Made by a program: the position numbers and the translations under genes. DNA of 6,808 bases from Paludibacteraceae bacterium (GTDB lineage Bacteria > Bacteroidota > Bacteroidia > Bacteroidales > Paludibacteraceae), in the NCBI GenBank assembly GCA_017648235.1, contig JAGCIZ010000339.1:1-6808 (forward strand), given 5' to 3'. Position 1 is the first letter of the stretch. Every line of letters begins with the position of its first letter. The notes below the pieces were generated by a model, which did no database searches, had not been told where the DNA came from, and saw only the letters and a program-made list of their open reading frames with translations. Below, in pieces: positions 5,309 to 6,808 of this stretch.

Positions 5309-5330
5309 AATCATTAAGAACCAATCTCTC

Positions 5331-5501
5331 TTAATCCAAATATTTGTTTATCAGTACATGAACAATCAATCCCACAATTATTAACGACAAAGCGCTTACT
5401 AAATAAGCATTAGTTGGAGAAGATACCACGTTGTAAGCTACCAATACGGCAACACCAATCAACAACAAAAAAACTCCTGAATACTTCAAAAACTGTTTCA
5501 T
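5331..5501 (-). CDS. Small two-helix membrane protein, function unknown
   Basis: An ATG at 5501-5499 opens a 56-residue frame ending in TAA (5333-5331). The protein starts MKQFLKYSGV, has one hydrophobic helix at about 9-27 (GVFLLLIGVAVLVAYNV), a short polar turn (SSPTNAY), a second helix at about 33-51 (LVSALSLIIVGLIVHVLI) and a basic end (NKYLD). This is the layout of small inner-membrane hairpin proteins. Support for a real gene comes from the positive N-terminus before the first helix, an ordinary codon pattern, and a strong terminator right after it. I believe similar short proteins beginning MKxFLKYxG occur in Bacteroidales, but that is memory, not a search. It is a separate unit, 101 bp after the yqaA-like gene. 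Confidence 0.8.
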   Translation of the reverse strand: MKQFLKYSGVFLLLIGVAVLVAYNVVSSPTNAYLVSALSLIIVGLIVHVLINKYLD

Positions 5502-5533
5502 TTTTACTTTTTCTATAATTAGTTACTTGACGG

Positions 5534-5541
5534 CAAAATAA
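5534..5541 (-). promoter_or_regulatory. Possible -7 element of the small membrane protein gene
   Basis: The minus strand reads TTATTTTG followed by CC, one mismatch from TAnnTTTG, about 33 bp before the ATG at 5501. This distance suits a short leader. No -33 element stands out in the AT-rich stretch upstream. Confidence 0.3.
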
Positions 5542-5570
5542 ATGATTTTTTATGAAAAATGGAAATAATT

Positions 5571-5593
5571 ATATTAAAAATTCATATTAAAAA
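5571..5593. repeat. Two direct copies of ATATTAAAAA
   Basis: ATATTAAAAA occurs at 5571-5580 and again at 5584-5593, a 13-bp period in the AT-rich gap between the yqaA-like gene and the small membrane protein gene. It lies upstream of the possible promoter on the minus strand and might be an AT-rich upstream element, but low-complexity chance is as likely. Confidence 0.3.
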
Positions 5594-5602
5594 ACATACA
5601 AT

Positions 5603-6040
5603 TTAAATAAACAATCCGTTCAAATACATCCAAACGACGTAACGCAAAAATTTTCCTAAAAGCATAGCTAATGCACTAATCCAAAATCGGCAACGCATGA
5701 ATCCCGCAGCAACAGCTATAATGTCGCCGATACCAGGAAGAAAAGAAAGAAAGGCAAACCAATCTCCGTATTTTCGAAATTTTTCCTGAAAATTCACCAC
5801 TCTGTCGTGGTTTATCTTAAGCCACTTTTCTATCCACTCTATCTTGCCAAGATGTCCGAGCCAATAGCATGTTAGACCTCCAAGCCAATTTCCCAACGTT
5901 GCCCAGAAAACACACTTCCATAAATTCAATCCTCCACCAAAAACAAGTGCTGAGAAAACCACTTCTGAAGCAAATGGAAGAATGGTTGCTGCCAAAAACG
6001 AGGCTAAAAAAAGTCCAAAATATCCTAAACTTACAAACAT
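5603..6040 (-). CDS. yqaA: YqaA/DedA-family (VTT-domain) membrane protein
   Basis: This 145-residue polytopic inner-membrane protein matches the YqaA branch of the SNARE-associated/VTT (DedA) family in length and motif order: FLASFLAATILPFASEVV (12-28), GNWLGGLTCYWLG (50-62), an amphipathic stretch IEWIEKWLKINHDRVVNFQEKF shortened here to its ends (about 67-88), LPGIGDIIAVAAGFMR (101-116) and LGKFLRYVVW (128-137). DedA relatives include lipid-carrier flippases for undecaprenyl phosphate and phosphatidylethanolamine; the substrate of the YqaA branch is not established, so transport is inference only. The ATG at 6040-6038 follows the stop of the DUF6427-like gene by 6 bp, indicating one operon with translational coupling. 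No GC-rich terminator follows the stop. Confidence 0.88.
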   Translation of the reverse strand: MFVSLGYFGLFLASFLAATILPFASEVVFSALVFGGGLNLWKCVFWATLGNWLGGLTCYWLGHLGKIEWIEKWLKINHDRVVNFQEKFRKYGDWFAFLSFLPGIGDIIAVAAGFMRCRFWISALAMLLGKFLRYVVWMYLNGLFI

Positions 6041-6046
6041 TTCTTT

Positions 6047-6808
6047 TTAGAAAACAAGCTCCGTAATACGATAAAGTAAAGCAATAGAAACAGTAAGAAT
6101 CAAAGAATAATTTGCAAACTTATTTCTATTATGGACATAAAAAAGCGTAGCAAAATAACTCACAAAAAGCAAAATAAAATAAAGAGAATCAACAATTTGT
6201 TGCAAACTAATTCCATAAACTATAAATGTTGCCACTAACAAGAAATTCACTAATGCCGAACATGATCGCACGTTTATACTTTTTGTATAACGATTAGATA
6301 TAAAAGAAAACACATAAAACATTAGAAATATTAAAAGCAAAACTATTCCTAGGATATTTACTATACTCAAAGAACTAAAAAGATTCAAACCTCCCATTTG
6401 TTTTGCTAAAGCAAAGTAAGATTGTAGAATCAAAATATTATCTCCTAAATAAAGTAGAGAAACCACAATAATTGTAGCAGAAATCATTCCTAATAACGAT
6501 GCGAAAAGTGTTCGAATCGTAAATGCTCTTAAAAACAATAAAGCTAAAATAAAAAACAGCAAAAAATAGACATATTCTACCTTAAAAAGCACTGCTATAG
6601 ATAAGAAAAAAGTGCTATTGAAAACCCGGAATACATTTTCTGCCTGAGAAGTCTTTATTAGCTGAGCTACAGAAATCAGAAAAAAAATAAAAGCGATACT
6701 CGCATTACTAAAACTCTGAATATTAGGCACAAAAGAAACAAATAACAAAAAAATAAAGTAAAAATATCTATTCTGAAATGGAATCAAATTTAGCGAAAGC
6801 ATAAATGA
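6047..6808 (-). CDS. DUF6427-like polytopic membrane protein (N-terminus outside the window)
   Basis: The frame is open through the right edge, so the visible part is the C-terminal 253 residues; a Met at 6802 is probably internal because homologues of this type have about 300 residues with further residues before this point. It is very hydrophobic, with roughly seven or eight membrane segments separated by short polar turns (IKTSQAENVFRVF, RAFTIRT, ISNRYTKSINVR, YVHNRNKFAN). The pattern PNIQSF followed by a helix, QLIKTSQ, a Phe-rich pair of helices and LFLRAFTIRTLFASLLGM resembles the Bacteroidota-specific DUF6427 membrane proteins as I remember them. No catalytic motif is visible and the function is unknown. 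It sits 6 bp upstream of the yqaA-like gene in one operon. Confidence 0.65.
   Translation of the reverse strand, partial: SFMLSLNLIPFQNRYFYFIFLLFVSFVPNIQSFSNASIAFIFFLISVAQLIKTSQAENVFRVFNSTFFLSIAVLFKVEYVYFLLFFILALLFLRAFTIRTLFASLLGMISATIIVVSLLYLGDNILILQSYFALAKQMGGLNLFSSLSIVNILGIVLLLIFLMFYVFSFISNRYTKSINVRSCSALVNFLLVATFIVYGISLQQIVDSLYFILLFVSYFATLFYVHNRNKFANYSLILTVSIALLYRITELVF

Noticed and set aside
4709..5314. A 201-residue start for the SPOR protein
   Set aside because: The extra 31 residues overlap the -7 element at 5249-5256 and the terminator palindrome, and would place the lipoprotein signal inside the chain.
1..6808. A new defence, mobile or secretion system
   Set aside because: I searched both strands for nucleases, transposases, reverse transcriptases, toxin-antitoxin pairs, spaced repeats and large gene cassettes. 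Every long frame belongs to a known housekeeping or envelope family, and repeats are short and isolated.

Overview
The window looks like ordinary chromosomal DNA from an AT-rich member of the Bacteroidota, most likely Bacteroidales. Three things point there. Several genes are preceded by the Bacteroidota -7 element TAnnTTTG, two of them with TTG or TTTG 19 bp upstream, and Shine-Dalgarno sequences are weak or absent. The RluD-type synthase, the orphan three-PASTA protein and the DUF6427-like membrane protein have the sequence style known from that phylum. TGA is used as a normal stop codon, which fits genetic code 11.

Layout from left to right. Positions 1-61 hold the last 19 codons of an unidentified + strand gene, followed by a hairpin terminator. 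A tRNA pair (Lys-UUU, Ser-CGA) with a consensus promoter and its own terminator lies at 178-452. A PhoH-like ATPase (486-1442, minus) starts with a non-ATG codon and ends in its own terminator, so two terminators face each other at 411-502. Divergent from it is rpmH (1641-1802, ribosomal protein L34), 53 residues, with a clear promoter and terminator. Then comes a + strand pair: a membrane-anchored three-PASTA protein (1916-2743) and an RluD-family pseudouridine synthase (2752-3774). This pair meets, with only 4 bp between, a minus-strand pair of a SPOR-domain lipoprotein (4709-5221) and ribonuclease Z (3779-4696, TTG start). Further right, all on the minus strand, are a 56-residue two-helix membrane protein (5331-5501) with its own terminator, a YqaA/DedA-like membrane protein (5603-6040), and the C-terminal part of a DUF6427-like polytopic membrane protein (6047 to the window edge).

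Functionally the window mixes RNA and translation housekeeping (two tRNAs, L34, RNase Z for tRNA 3' processing, an rRNA pseudouridine synthase, PhoH, which is linked to rRNA or RNA metabolism in several bacteria) with envelope proteins (PASTA, SPOR, VTT/DedA family, small membrane protein). There is no sign of a phage, transposon, CRISPR array, toxin-antitoxin pair or defence island, and I found no new multi-gene system. The points worth a second look are small: two non-ATG starts, a 13-bp promoter core shared by the tRNA and lipoprotein genes, an inverted repeat over the phoH promoter, a short conserved-looking membrane protein, and an in-frame stop-to-start junction between the SPOR and RNase Z genes.
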